Source: Notospermus geniculatus (taxonomy: Eukaryota; Nemertea; Pilidiophora; Heteronemertea; Lineidae). Taken from it: DNA of 64,000 nt. Below, one piece after another: positions 20,301-31,900 of the stretch. Below the pieces are notes generated by a model, which was not told the origin of the DNA, searched no databases, and was given only the letters and a program-made list of their open reading frames with translations. Both the position numbers and the translations under genes were made by a program. Numbering within the stretch: position 1 is the stretch's first letter; each line of letters starts with the position of its first letter. The stretch covers positions 151,034-215,033 of the forward strand of contig NMRB01000778.1 in the NCBI GenBank assembly GCA_002633025.1. The letters run 5' to 3'.

Positions 20301-21737
20301 AGTGCACTCTGTGTCAACGCATGGATCACGCATGGGACGAGGTCGATTTTTGCTATTTGCGTAGGAGTTCTTAGAAAATGGATGGCCCCAGCACAAATCT
20401 TGGGAAATTTCCTTTTTAAAAGTGTCCAAGAACTCCTAAGAACTCCACGATTTTCNNNNNNNNNNNNNNNNNNNNNNNNNNNNNNNNNAACCTTGGACAG
20501 TGGGAGGAAGCATTGGAGTGCGGGATGAAGATGAGAGAGCCATGTAGGTTGGTATCGTCGGATCTGAAGCCCAAGGAGGCATTGGCTGGTATTCATAAAA
20601 GTTAGGAAATGCTTATACTTAAAGATTTGCACAGTGAGGTCCAATGTATATGTACTGCAAAACATGAAGTAAAAGCATTTACTAGCTTTTATGAATACCA
20701 GCCATTATGCTAAAGTAGGAGTGGAAAAGGCAACAGAAGAGTATTAAGGTTACACTTCGTCAATCTCAGACCTGTTTGTTCTTTCATTTGTAGGAAACTG
20801 CTTCCAAAGATGCATCGAAATCTTGGCGTCCAGTTGATGAACATTGGTAAAATCCAGTTGTATCTTGGACAGTTAGAGGGCGCTCTCCAGACACTTCAAG
20901 AGGTCAGCTGATGGAGTCTTTATATCTCACTTTTGCTTCGTACCCACTCTGGGCACAAATGAAAAGAATAGGGTGGAGTATTTCTCCATCAACACCAATA
21001 TGATCTTGGCTGATGATTTACAGCGGTGCCACCCAGCCGTACTCTATTTTGCAAGAGATCATAATCCACAGATGCTTTGTTTGGGATTCCAACACCGAGA
21101 GAAGTGGAACATAGAGGTGCTTTTCCACGCGAGTTTTCACACGTGCGTCAGCTCTATCAACTCAACCATGCAAAACCATAGGCAGTTGTTTGTGTCAATG
21201 ACCAAGGCATAAGCTGTATGGCCCCTATTACATAGAAGTATACGGTATACGAAAATGCCGGTTAACAAAGGCTTTAAATGGATTCACGACCGTGAAGCCG
21301 TTGTTAACTGGCGTTTTCGTATACCGTATACTTCTATGTAATAGGGGCCTAAAGGGCGGCGCACACGAGCGACAATTTTGACCGATTTGTCGGCCGACTT
21401 GGCTTCCGACCGCCAAAGCGACAAGATTTGGCGCTTCTGATTGGCTGATGTCTAGTCGCACCACCAGTCTTGTCGGCGGTCGCCCAGATTTAGTCGCTCG
21501 TGTGCGCCGCCCTTTAGGAAACCAACAATGGTGAATTGCCCATCGAGAGCCGACTTGCACGAGAAAACCGTTAAGTGGAGCAGCGCCGTTACAAGTTAAC
21601 TTTCCTCTTTCCAGGCAGAGACCATGTTCACTGTCATACTTGGAGAATCCCATCCAACATATCAAGATTTACAGGAATTAATCGATCAGTGTCAGGAAGA
21701 AATGAGAATGGTTTTGGAGCATTCAGATGGATCCTGA
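8327..21737 (+). CDS. SMYD3: SMYD3-like SET/MYND lysine methyltransferase, left allele
   Basis: Thirteen exons: 8327-8430, 9553-9616, 9932-10042, 10334-10394, 10672-10802, 10953-11020, 11167-11275, 11599-11706, 19678-19744, 19935-20045, (in gap)-20547, 20794-20902, 21615-21737. Exon 11 starts inside the N run, so its 5' part is missing here; the intact allele gives 446 residues from MAKF. In order: N-terminal SET strand (KCEPFVHVL), MYND zinc finger (RCEHCFL, then CSACKVVKYCNRSCQ), SET core with DHSCDPD, the SYIDQL tyrosine motif, post-SET CDCVRC, then a TPR-like C-terminal domain. Family members use S-adenosylmethionine to methylate lysines of histones or cytosolic kinases. The residue before HSC is Asp where the family has Asn. 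An extra Cys-pair module (LCLSC, CPEC) follows the post-SET motif. The frame is open upstream of 8327 back to about 8228 and contains ARGQG, so the true start may lie further 5'. SMYD1/2-like is the alternative name. Confidence 0.85.
8713..8897. mobile_element. 185-bp essentially perfect palindromic element, left allele only
   Basis: The two halves are exact complements around one central base near 8805. Ends are CACAGGTTCTTG and CAAGAACCTGTG. Flanking GAGAGAT (8706-8712 and 8898-8904) is a 7-bp (possibly 8-bp) target duplication; the right allele has one GGAAAGAT at the empty site. It lies in SMYD3 intron 1. Perfect symmetry suggests a recent insertion. Confidence 0.9.
8944..9414. mobile_element. 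471-bp hAT-like MITE with TATGGG target duplication, left allele only
   Basis: Ends CAGGGGTTGCGCTAGCC and GGCTAGCGCAATCCCTG, flanked by TATGGG on both sides; the right allele has a single TATGGG (about 54049). It carries internal GTTAGCCACTGTGG repeats. CAGGG ends and a 5-8-bp duplication fit hAT. Confidence 0.88.
9727..9904. mobile_element. Tc1/pogo-like MITE with TA target duplication
   Basis: Ends CAGTAGAACCTCTCTATTAA and GGGAGGTTCCACTG, flanked by TA. Internal GGACACCTC words recur. Related copies: 10093-10257, 52605-53135, about 31807-31960 and a fragment at about 24870-24930. Not seen at the matching place in the right allele. Confidence 0.75.
10093..10257. mobile_element. Tc1/pogo-like MITE (left), SMYD3 intron 3
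   Basis: Same family as 9727-9904. The right allele has the element at 52605-53135, where it is interrupted by a second transposon. Confidence 0.75.
12526..12566. repeat. AAAT/AGAT microsatellite
   Basis: ATAAATAAATAGATAAATAAATA tract in SMYD3 intron 8; a shorter version occurs at about 50390-50420 in the right allele. Confidence 0.75.
13377..15703 (-). CDS. TRIM-NHL E3 ubiquitin ligase nested in SMYD3 intron, left allele
   Basis: Proposed exons 15661-15703 (MSDKRDSAGGRTGV; donor GTAAGA) and 13377-15421 (acceptor TTCCAG), joining in frame to 695 residues. If the small exon is non-coding, translation starts at the ATG at 15395 (672 residues). In the 672-residue numbering: RING finger about 22-75 (CSICYDTLQSPKTLPCLHTF, CPTCR), B-box 1 about 117-150, B-box 2 about 165-205 (CSKH...GEHSGH), coiled coil about 210-330, then NHL beta-propeller repeats about 395-665 (ITDTENNRLQIYD, IVVTDAMDRCVKIYDRWG, IYVSDVGDNCITKF). 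This is the TRIM2/TRIM3/TRIM71/TRIM56-like order but without an obvious filamin domain. The RING should recruit an E2; the propeller would bind RNA or protein. It lies on the opposite strand inside SMYD3 intron 11707-19677. Confidence 0.9.
16492..16601. mobile_element. Foldback MITE CTACAGGGTGGGCCA (left)
   Basis: Arms CTACAGGGTGGGCCA...AGTGTCCCTCGAACAATAG and complement; the right allele copy is at 46150-46241, with a shorter loop. Confidence 0.8.
17307..17435. mobile_element. Foldback MITE GGGCTGACCGCACAGAAAG (left)
   Basis: Arms GGGCTGACCGCACAGAAAG...CTATCGG and complement ending GCGGTCGGCCC. Right counterpart at 45125-45263. Confidence 0.8.
17880..18005 (-). mobile_element. tRNA-derived SINE (left)
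   Basis: On the minus strand GTGATGCAGTGGAAACA-like A box and GGTTTGATTCCC B box, followed by the GACAGCACAGGTTTTTGCAC tail. Right copy 44565-44700. Confidence 0.6.
19308..19456. mobile_element. Foldback MITE GTTGCACAAAACTCACGATA (left)
   Basis: Arms carry iterated TTAGCGCTAA around a central TTTACGTCATTTAACATAAA hairpin. Right counterpart 43266-43438 has an additional TTGGTGTTAGC unit. Confidence 0.85.
19459..19545 (+). mobile_element. tRNA-derived SINE head (left)
   Basis: AGATTGGTGCAGTGGAAACA and GGGTTCAATCCCC resemble tRNA A and B boxes; no canonical acceptor stem. Right copy antisense at about 43180-43265. Confidence 0.6.
20456..20488. other. 33-N sequencing gap in left SMYD3 allele
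   Basis: The N run removes most of SMYD3 exon 11 in the left allele; only 20489-20547 remains. The right allele (42351-42525) is intact. The bases just before the gap (about 20356-20455) hold an inverted repeat (AGGAGTTCTTAG / CTAAGAACTCC) absent from the right arm. Confidence 0.97.
20584..20703. mobile_element. Foldback MITE GGCTGGTATTCATAAAAG next to SMYD3 exon 11 (left)
   Basis: Inverted ends GGCTGGTATTCATAAAAG / CTTTTATGAATACCAGCC, 37 bp inside the intron after exon 11. Right copy at 42190-42314. Confidence 0.8.
21220..21349. mobile_element. Foldback MITE GGCCCCTATTACATAGAAG (left)
   Basis: Arms contain GTATACGGTATACGAAAA and complement, in SMYD3 intron 12. A half copy ends contig 1 at 5529. 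Bases 21352-21515 just downstream form another inverted pair (GGGCGGCGCACACGAGCGAC / GTCGCTCGTGTGCGCCGCCC) not found at the same place in the right arm. Confidence 0.82.
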
Positions 21738-22963
21738 TATTGAACATTGCAAGTATCATGACTACTGGGCCTTTGCCCTCCTAATGTCTCAGGCGCACCT
21801 GGCGCATGCCCCCCTTTTGGCCAACAAATCTGTAAAATCGACTGAAATTCTGAAATTCGGAGCAAATCATTGAAATTCACTGCAGATTTCAATGTTTCTG
21901 GCACCCCCTCTTTTCCGAAATCGTGGATCCGCCACTGCGTCTGGCTGGATCTTTACGCAGTGTATATCACAAGGCCCACGATTGGCTAAGGTGAGGTATA
22001 GGCCTATATGTAGGTGCCCCTATCATCTACACATGCAGGAAAACTACAGCAGATGTTAGGAGGGCAAAGAACTAGTATTACACCCGTACTTGAATGCTTT
22101 TATACTGTTCAGTCGTTCGTATTTGAAGGCCATAATACTCGAAAACGATCTGAGAACTTATTAATTTATTCACGCATTCAGTGTTCACACGTAGTTACCA
22201 CAGATTTGGTGTAAAAAAGTTGTTACATAATATAATATGTAGCATAAAACAATCATCAACAACTCAGTATACAACAGTAACTTGGAGCAAAACAGTGTCG
22301 TTTATCTGTCAGAGGTTATAGTTGAATATTGTAGGTTAGTCAGTTCTCTCTCTAACCATCTTATACCCATACAATATAGCGGCTTGTACACATGTATTTT
22401 CATAATATAGAAACCTTCCAGGCTCCACACGCGCTCATTGCACTCGGCAGTACATATAGATCCTTTGTTATTTTCTGTCATGTCCATCTATATAATCAGC
22501 ACATCTGAAAACTGCACCGCAAATCAGCAGGCGTGTGGAGGCCTTCATCCATCTTTGGCCTCATGGACAATCTAGTCCATAATACATGTAATACTCAATG
22601 CAATCAAATACAATCATATTATGCTAGGCCTAGGGGGACATTTAAGGCCACAATACTTGGTGCAATCAAATACAAACATACACTTGCATATTATCATGTT
22701 ACAAACTTCAGATTAGCATTAAAGAAATCACACACACAAAGAGCAGTTGCCCTTTCTCTTCCATCGACACGCACAGTGGAATGATAGACTTAGGCCCTCG
22801 GGTTAGAGGCTCTCACAGAATTCCACGACTGTTTTCTCTGCTGAACTTGCCCACACCACCACTACCAACGTCCTTCCAATCTTCCATAAGTTAAAGCTGG
22901 TCACGTGCTGTGCAATTTGAAGTCCTGCCATTGAGCTTCACAAACTCACACGTTGCGGAGATC
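21738..22963. other. Tail-to-tail interval between SMYD3 and PNPLA (left)
   Basis: Holds the two convergent 3' UTRs; right counterpart 40228-41311. Bases 21865-21935 resemble a degenerate GTGGATCCGCC transposon end. No further gene seen. Confidence 0.6.
22165..22170 (-). terminator. Probable polyadenylation signal of PNPLA6/7, left allele
   Basis: AATAAA on the minus strand (TTTATT on +), about 800 bp past the stop at 22964. The equivalent right-allele site is kept, which supports a real 3' UTR of about 0.8 kb. Confidence 0.45.
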
Positions 22964-25900
22964 TCAGATGGGTGCGCTGGCATTGCGATGTCGTAGTGTC
23001 GCATTCAACTCATCCTCATCTTCCTCATCGAACTCCTGAAATTAGAAATAATCCGGTGTTGAAATGACAAGTTGGAGGCATGGCGGCGCAGAGCTAGAGC
23101 ATCAGACTCATGACCGAGAGGCCAGTGGTTCATACCCAGCCAAGTCACCACTCTGTACTCTATACTCTCAAAGGATCAAGTGATGGCCGAATGAGCTGCT
23201 CTTTGAGATCCCCAGAAAGGTTTCTGGAGAGATTGGGGTAATGATGTGAAGCACCTTGAGACTGTACAACATTAATGTTCTACAAAGGTCTGAACTTGCC
23301 GACCTACCTCAAAGTCATCACAGGTATTCTCCTCACTATCCTCATCAGCCGATTCACCCTCGGACAGCGGGCGTAGCATCCTGGTCTTTGGTGGCCGATC
23401 TCGGCCCATCTCTGGTTCGGAGGCACATCCGTCTTCCTCGTCACCGTAGTATTCATCGTATTCCTCATCTGAAATATGATTGGTTGACATCGAAAAGTCA
23501 AAGATCAACGTTACTTGGTTGATTCACGATTTTGAGGAAGAAGTTATCTGCCTTCACTGGTTCGCTCTGGCAGCGAAATTTTGAAGAGGCTGGTCACGTG
23601 AAGTCAATCATTTGGCCAGGCCACATATAAAATGTAAGCCTGGAGCCATGTTATCAGAGAAGGTTCTGTTTCTGCAGCAAAACTAATCAGGGTGGAATTA
23701 ACAGGGTTCTGTTTCTGCAGCAAAACCAATCAGGGTGGAATTAACAGTGTTGTTCTTCCACCAGGGTGATGAGGTGTTGAAGACAAACCATGAAAGAGAT
23801 CGGCACCATTAATACCCAAGTCGAGATTCAGAATGGAAGGGGTCTGTAGGGGCAAACTCTTTCCAAGACGGGATACTCAGCCACTGTTTCCTTACCATGG
23901 TGTACAATGACCGAAACGTTAAGGACCCTCCCACCAAACGCAGACACCCGAAGAACTCCAACAGTGGTGGGGTAGGAACCAAAAGCATGTCCTGGGTCAC
24001 ATATCATATGCTCATGCCAGTTATTGACAGGGCAACTCAAACCAGGACATGTTCAATCATTCAAATCCAAATCCAAAACCAGAACCGGAAATAACCACCC
24101 AGCATCCACATGCAACTCACGGTCTACAACATGACGTCCAAATCTATAGAGAGCTAAACCTAGAGGGAAGAAATCTTGAGTAGTGTCTTGGAGATGGGTA
24201 TTCTACAATGACTAGTTGAGTAGCAAGGATTTCGAGTGTCTAGGTCTATAATGACATGCATGAAGTTCGTTCACATGCCATTAACTAGACAGATATGAAA
24301 TCATTCCATGCTGCCATACCTAGCAGATCACAATCTTCAGACCAGAAACGATACAGACGTCGTGATGAGGGCACTTCTGTGATGGGCAAGAATGTCAAAT
24401 AGCTGGTTTAAATTGCAAGAAATGTCTACCCTGAACAAGGAGAGGTGTGCTGACCTGATTTCTGGAGTGGTTTCAACTTGGATAAATGAGTGCGGGATTA
24501 GTATCTATGAAATAACGGCATCACAACATTACATAGATTTACAAAACATGCTGGTTAAGGAAGAACTCATGAGATAGGTGCAGCTTCACGTCGCTACGTA
24601 TAGCTCTAAGAACTCAGCACTGCTGTATTATTGAAATCACTTTCGTGAACACAGAACTAAAGCAAAAACACACAACTTTATGACTTGATTTTATGAGGGA
24701 TACTTACCGTCGGATCCTACGAAGAACTGAGGTCTGTCAATTCTTGAGACCAACTCAGCGAGGTCGGTGAAACACGCTTCAACAGGAACATTGTGGACAT
24801 GGGCCTGGAAAAAAAGCGAATATTGAACATTGAACTGTCTGAACGGCAGACCTGTTTCTCTTCATATACAATGTACAGGAGAACCTGCCTCAATGGACAC
24901 CTCTGCCAGGACACTTCTCTGTCAAGGACAGAAGAGTTCAGCCCCACATTGGTCATATCTGTTCTTTTTGGCCTCTGAACAAAGAGGCAACCGGGAATTG
25001 AACCCGAGGTCTATCGATTACGAGTCTGATGCCCCGGCCACTACACCTTTGCGGTCCCCAACCCCACCTACCTTGGAGCCGATGCCACTACTCCTCAGCC
25101 CCGTGGAAGGTCTCCTCTCAGCAGTATTATCCCCACGTCCTTTCTCCTTGAAGAGTTCATCAATCATTCCCGTCTTCTGCCACGCTTGGAACATCGTCTT
25201 CCCATGATTGTAACCGACGTCCTGAAAGCATCCAAGAGGTGAATCACAGGTGGCATTACCCATTCCTAGTCTACCCCATGTAGTGTCAAAGGTGCTCCCA
25301 TTACTCCAGTTGCTCCAGAAAACTTTCTGTGGAACTCAAGGAGCAGCTTGTTCAGCACATCACTTGATCCTTTCAGACCGGGTGAGAAAACGTGGCGATT
25401 TGACCAGGTATCGAACCTGTGGCCTCTCTCACCAGGAGTCCAACTCCCTTACTATTGTGCCACGACTCTCTCTTGTCTAATCAACCCGATCAGCTGAACT
25501 TGTGAAAACAAGATTATGTAAAACTACTTACGCAGATCTCATCAAATGCACCGAACTGTAGCGTGGCGTAGCGGTCGATTGGGGGTCGGATGTATTCACA
25601 GTAGTCGCTGTTCTTGACACTCTCTAACTGTCGTACGCACGAGACGTAGGCAAGACGTGACTGGATTTCGTTCATGTCAGGCACCTGTAAGAAAACCACC
25701 ATGTCCCTCAGTTCGATGATATGTTCAGTTCTTGATCAAATAATTCTGACCTACAGATTTCTTTCCAAGCTGAGTTGACTGCATCCACTGAAATTGCAGG
25801 CCTATAGGTCTATATCTATGACCTTAGATAAATGAGGCATTCTGGCCTACCTTGACTCTGGAAGCCCATGGATTCCATCGTTTCCATAGCAACCACCATC

Positions 25901-28900
25901 CTGAGAGTTCATCACCGTAGTTATCGAGGGTGTCGTCGTCTTGGCTACCGACATCAATGGCAAAGATGTTCTGAGCTCCCATGGCCCTCATGATATCAGC
26001 TGAAGGAGAGGATAAAAGGAGGTGGCTGGGAGGAACAGTTATCGGGGACTACCGTATAGTAGTCAAGTCTGTTTAACCCCACTTCTTAGCTGTGGGAGAA
26101 GAATGGCTTTAGTGAAGGATGCAGAGTTTTCTTGCTTGTTGAGTTGCCCATAGAGGGACAACTCCCACAAGAAATTGCCCACGTAGAGCAGCACTTTAGA
26201 TGCTCTTTACAGCTTATACGAGAGGGAAGCTGAAGGAGTAAAGCTGGATCAGATCCTGAGATGGTGAAGTGTTGTTCCCGAGGCCTCACTCACCTGGTAG
26301 ATTGTTGACATACCCTCCATCCAGGAGAAGATGACCGTCAACAGGATCACAGAGAGGTGGAAGGTACCCGGACAACGACATACTCGATCGGACATATCTC
26401 CATAGCGACCCAGACGTATGCACCCTCATCTTGGATGCAGAGATATCCGTAGTGATACAAAAATATGGGATCCACAGATCTTCGATTTGTCGATCACAGA
26501 AGACGCCTTCGATTGATCGGTTGAAGGCACTGCCGCTCATCATGGAGGTGATGGGGTAGGTCAGGTCAAGGACCTTCTTCCATAATGAGTTCATGTCCTG
26601 GAGATGGGATGAAGGAGAACATGTTAGCACTGACTCTGTGGCCCGGTTACACTGAACACACAGCGTTGCGAGGTGGCCACTAGAAATTTTCGCTGTCTAC
26701 CGTTACGTATTTCCATTTGATCATCATATTTCATTATGCTACCCAAGCCAAAAAAAGTCAGGTAGCTGTACGTTCTGAATTAACAGGGCCATAGAACAAG
26801 GACAAATGTTACAATGCTGAAGAGAATTCCGAATCACCACCATCGACTGACTACTTACCATGGACCACTCCCTAGCACGCTGTGTAAACCTGGTCAGATC
26901 TGTCTCCTCAGCCCACAGAGCACCCATGAAAGACCCTATACTCGTCCCACCGACCATGTCTATGGGGATCCCTGCCTCCTGCATGGAACGAATCATGCCG
27001 ATGTGGGCAATACCTCTGTGAAGAACAAGTTGGAAAGCTTGTGAAGAGAGGCGAGCATGACGGCAATCTGTGAACTTTGAAAGACGACCATAGAACCAAG
27101 AAATCATCAAAGGCCATGATGAAAGGAGAACTTACCTGGCTCCACCTCCGCCTAATATCAGCCCGATGGAAGTCCCCGTCAAGAACCGGGCCAAACGTGA
27201 GAAGTCACTCATGCGATCGGGTTCAACTGACTCGAATAGTTTCTTGTATGACTCAAGCTGTAAGGAGAATCAGTTGGAGCTACGGTAAGTTTGAAGTATT
27301 AGGTGCTAGCTGGGTCTGGTCTGTAGCTGTCGAAGGAATATGTCCAGAAGAAGTTGGAAGCATTGATTCTAGTGTTGACTTCCTGGTGATGCAAGTCCAG
27401 GGTTCAATACACGGGCAAATTCTACCTCTACAGTAACATGCTGTGAAGGAAACCAACGAAACTTACCATTCTCTCTGCACTCTTTCGACTAAAGACACGT
27501 TTAGGGCAGCGTATATGATGATGAGAGGAGCACCAACCACGAGCATTCAGCCATAACACAGTCTTGCGTTTCTCGGGTTTTTCTGAGTCCTCTCGATGCA
27601 GCAGTATCAGTTCTTTCTGAGCTCGAACCCCAATTTTCTCCAGCTGTTGTTCAACCTAAGAATGGGAAGAAGTGATGTTGGTTGACAATGGTTACAAGAT
27701 CATTAGACAGAAAAGCTGATCACAACTCGGGTGATGAAACATAACCAAGATCAGGGAATCGGGCTCGTCATGATCATCGGATCGGTTACGTCAAGATTGA
27801 AGAACCACCACTCTTCTGGTCAACCAAGAACTTGGGTCAGAGTGTCCTGATGCCAGTTCTGTAGCCATTATTCAAAGATGATTTTGTTGGACGTAGCAAT
27901 ACTTACCTTTCCCACTGAATGGTCCCCGTCGGCCTTTCCCACGATGAGGATACAATCAGCTTGGCGGATGCACTGCTGTGTCCAGGCGGTCATTTTCATA
28001 TCACATTGGTAGAGCACCATTCTGTGTAAGTCTTCCTGCTGACCGAGCCAGGTCGACAGTCTATACTCATTCACACTGAGAAAAAACATAAAGTTTGGTG
28101 AAAGATGGGTGAATATGCTCCCCTTTCACTGGTCATGAACTTGTTTCAGGTTCTGCAGTGTTGAGGGCTATAGGACAGACCATGATTTTAAACATGGTGT
28201 GGTTTTACGCACAGACGTTCGGTTAGATGGGCACCATTTCACTGCGACACATTGTATAGGGCCAATGGCCCTACTCATGACGTCATGACACCGTGTCCTT
28301 CTGTACAGGAGGAAAGGGTGTCATGAGTAGGACCGTCACACTGAATGGTGTCATAGACGAACACATGTGGTTTTACCTAGCTATTCATCTCAGAAGTGTA
28401 GGGGGGCTGGTCCAGAGTTGAACCTACCTGTCCAGAGCTGCCGGTCCAAGTCTCTTCTGAATGATTTCACTTGTAAGTCTCAGTGTGGGACCTAATGGAA
28501 GGAAACACAACGGGTTACAAGTATATTCATGGTTACAGCTATGCACTTCATTGAGGTTCAGCACTCAACAGACCCAAGAGTGCTGCAATATGACCGTGGA
28601 TCTGTTGGCAAATAGTTAGTTGGCCCCACCGTCATGCAGGACATGGGCTGAGACTTCGTCCCCTCCCCCCTGGTTAGAAATGGAATGGGTTACTAGGTTA
28701 CAGCTGTGGATTTCTTTGGCCTTCAATATGATCAAGGATCTGTTGTCAAGTGGTTAGTTGGCCCAACCATCAGCCATGCATGAGGTGGAATGATGCTGGG
28801 CCTTCGCTCCCCTGGTTAGAGTGTGGTGTAGGGTTAAGGATCTTGTTTCTACATGGTCTGTGGTGGAATTTGTGAGCAGGCTGACTCTCGGCAGATATTC

Positions 28901-31900
28901 ATATAGACGATTCTCGAATTCGTAGATCTGCACACTTCCACCACAATCTCAAGCAGAACCTCGATCTGAAACCGGCTGACGTGACGCAATCCATGATTCA
29001 GCAATGGTCGAGTCTGACGCAACATCGTCGAAGTCACCGTCGTAGGGTTCTCTGCGTCACGTCATTCAGTTTCAGATCGAGGTTATGGTTGAGATTTCGG
29101 CGGAAGTGCACAGATTGGCGTTTTCGTCATTTGAGAACAGTCTATCAAAAGGTCTGACTCGTGATCATTCACAGTCTACAGCAAGCTGTTACATTACATG
29201 CATCACTCGCTAGGAATATGTTAACTAAAAGCCAACACCATGATGACTGACTCACAGTTCGACAGATCAAACCGGCGACTTTTATCTCCAACTGGAACAA
29301 AAACATCAGTTTTGTAGAACTCGTTCAGGAGAAAGAGACTACAGTGAAACAGGACATGGCTTTCGGGAGTCTCGTCCAACTTAAGGACTGACTTATTAGG
29401 ACAAAGAATATAGTATGTTGAGCATTACGTAGCACTTTTCACTGTCACGCATACAAAGAATATAGTATGTTGAGCAGTTACGTAGCACTTTTCACTGTCA
29501 CACAGTTCTCAAAGCGCTTCCCATTGAACCTCAGTCGCCGTGATAACAGCAGCGGCCCAAACAACAGGTCACTCACTGCATTCTTGATCCTATCGCACAA
29601 GTTCAGGACACAAACAGGGTATCGAACCCTAGGCCTCTTGGACGTGAGTACAACTGTACAAATCTGCTCCGAAACCCCATGTCTTACACCTACCTATTCC
29701 ATTCAGAGCGTACTGAAGTTCCAGGGTGAAGTTGTTCAGAGGCACGTCGTCCGAGGCCGGGAGGACAGCAACAGTAGCCAAGTTAGCCACTGTTGACCTG
29801 GATTCCTTTTCTGAAAGGCAAGAATGAAAATGATCAGAAACGACTCAAAAATAGTGAACTGTGTGCAAAATGTGGTGGAACATGGAGGGGAAGTTGTCTT
29901 ACCGAGTAATGGTGACTTGTTGGTTTCTTGTAAAGTTCCCAAGATCCTTTTTCCTAGGAGATGGATCAGACGTGTCACAATCTGCGGGTGTTTATGTTTT
30001 ATCATGTTCAGGAGTTCAGAAGGGATCTTGGCGAGTTCAGTGTCCCTGACAGCCAGAACTGTCGTCGCTCTCTCAGTCTGCGTGAGAACCTCCACGATGC
30101 CGATCAGTTCACCTCGGCCGTACTCTCCGACAAGTTCCTTCTTGCCGTCGCTTCTCGTCACGATGTTCCTCAACCTCCCGTTCAGGATGATGTAGACGCA
30201 GTCGGATAAATCACCTTGTCTGAAAATAAACAGCAGTCACTTTAGACTTCAGCCTGGCATAATCCCTTCTATGTTCTGCATGCATTCAATGGCATGTGTA
30301 GGGACCACTGGGTTTGAACTTGGTGTCAGATTCCTAGTGTGTGCCTGCCAGCATCTTCTATTGGAAGTCATCAATGAACTGTATTTGAATGTCAGTGGTA
30401 CTCACCGGTACAGCGGCCGTCCAGCTTCAATCTGCATCCAATCCAAAGCAAAATCAATCTGACGAACAAACGGCGACATACGACTCACAATCGTATGTGC
30501 CGTGTTCAAAACAACGTTTGGCTGGACTCGCATTATGCTGAAATCAAACAAGAACTCTTATCACAAGTTGCAACAGCATTCTGTTTGGCTGAGCCCCCAG
30601 CCATCCCTCCACAAGTGGATCTTCAAATCAAGATCTGAAGGGTACAGTAGTAGTGCTGAAATCTTGCGGGCCACCCTCATTAGAGTGTCCTCACAGAGGG
30701 CAAGGTTGGGCAATTCTGACTGATCGCCTCGTAAAACTATCATAGACTCGTACCTGTAGAAGTCTTTCTTCGTGATCACAACACATTTGGATTCTGTTTT
30801 GGCACGGATTGTGAAGAATGATGGTTCACCAGTCAGGACAGCCAGACCACCGACCAATTCCCCTGGGGTCGCTGAGAACAGAGAGATCTGGAAATGACAC
30901 AATAAAACACAATTTATTTCATACTTTGCAGGTTTTAGCTCTGACGATGACCAAGAAAGTTGCCTCAGTTTTAAACTGTTTACTCCATGATTCACATGAT
31001 GCTACTGTGCAGTAGCTAAGTTACTAAAGAGAATGACTGAAGAACCACCCGGTACTTGTATTTCAAATCATAGTTGAGTTCATGATTAGCAAGTCAAATG
31101 CTGGACTCTGGATCAGCTGCAATGGTTGAGCTCCCCCTTGTCTCCATGTCCTATCCAGTGTCACCCGCCACTCACCTCCTTTTCTTCGTGGCCGACCACT
31201 TGTTGTGCACACTGTAGGTGTCCTGTGACCACGTAATAAAGACTTGCATCTTGGTCGCCCTGTTTTGTCAGGATTACTCCAGCTCTGAACACCTGTAGCT
31301 TCAGCTTATCATCCAGGATATTGGCATCCTAAAATTTAGAAAGTAAGGCGGGGATATGTCCTTGTCCCGGAGTTAAATCATGTCACTGACGAATGTAGCG
31401 CACTAAGATGTCGGCGCAAGAGTACATGTGATTTCAACCATGATGCGATGTACATGTGGCACACTTTGTCGTCAACATCAGCATGGTGGACTGCCAGTTA
31501 CATTGGCATCACAATGAGCCACTTCACAAGCTCTGTACACCTTTTCGATCTTTCTCAAGCCTTGGAAATGCCCAAGAAGCCAACTTTTCCACCCATGTAG
31601 CGTTGTGAACCAACCTGGAGCTCCAGTAAGAGAAGAAGATCCGACTTCGCCTTCTTGATGATGGATGCGTCGTCAGGCTCCTGGTTCTCTGCATCCTGCT
31701 CCCTCTCAATGTAACTGACTTCATCAGTGATGCTGACACGCTTACGCTCTGGTTTTGACTTTGTCGGACTGACATCAGAATCAAGGAATGTCTGTAAAAC
31801 AGAAATACAGTGGACCCTCCCTTAGTGGACACCCCTGTCAGGAGGACACCTCTCTATTAAGGACACCGAAATTCAATGCTAAACTGGTTGTCTTTTCATT

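Larger units (their letters stand above)
5531..29220 (+). repeat. Left arm of 23.5-kb inverted duplication (allelic contig A)
   Basis: The whole interval reappears as its reverse complement at 33950-57426, with the same genes, exons and introns in mirror order. The arm begins at the first base after the N at 5530. Its inner limit (29220) is simply where the other copy runs out at the N at 33949; this contig itself continues to 33948. By eye the arms differ by scattered SNPs, small indels and about a dozen complete transposon insertions, while all exon boundaries and reading frames are kept. I infer an allele, not an old paralogous duplicate. Confidence 0.93.

Noticed and set aside
24986-25060. 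tRNA gene
   Set aside because: A and B boxes are present but stems do not pair cleanly, and similar heads recur with SINE tails.
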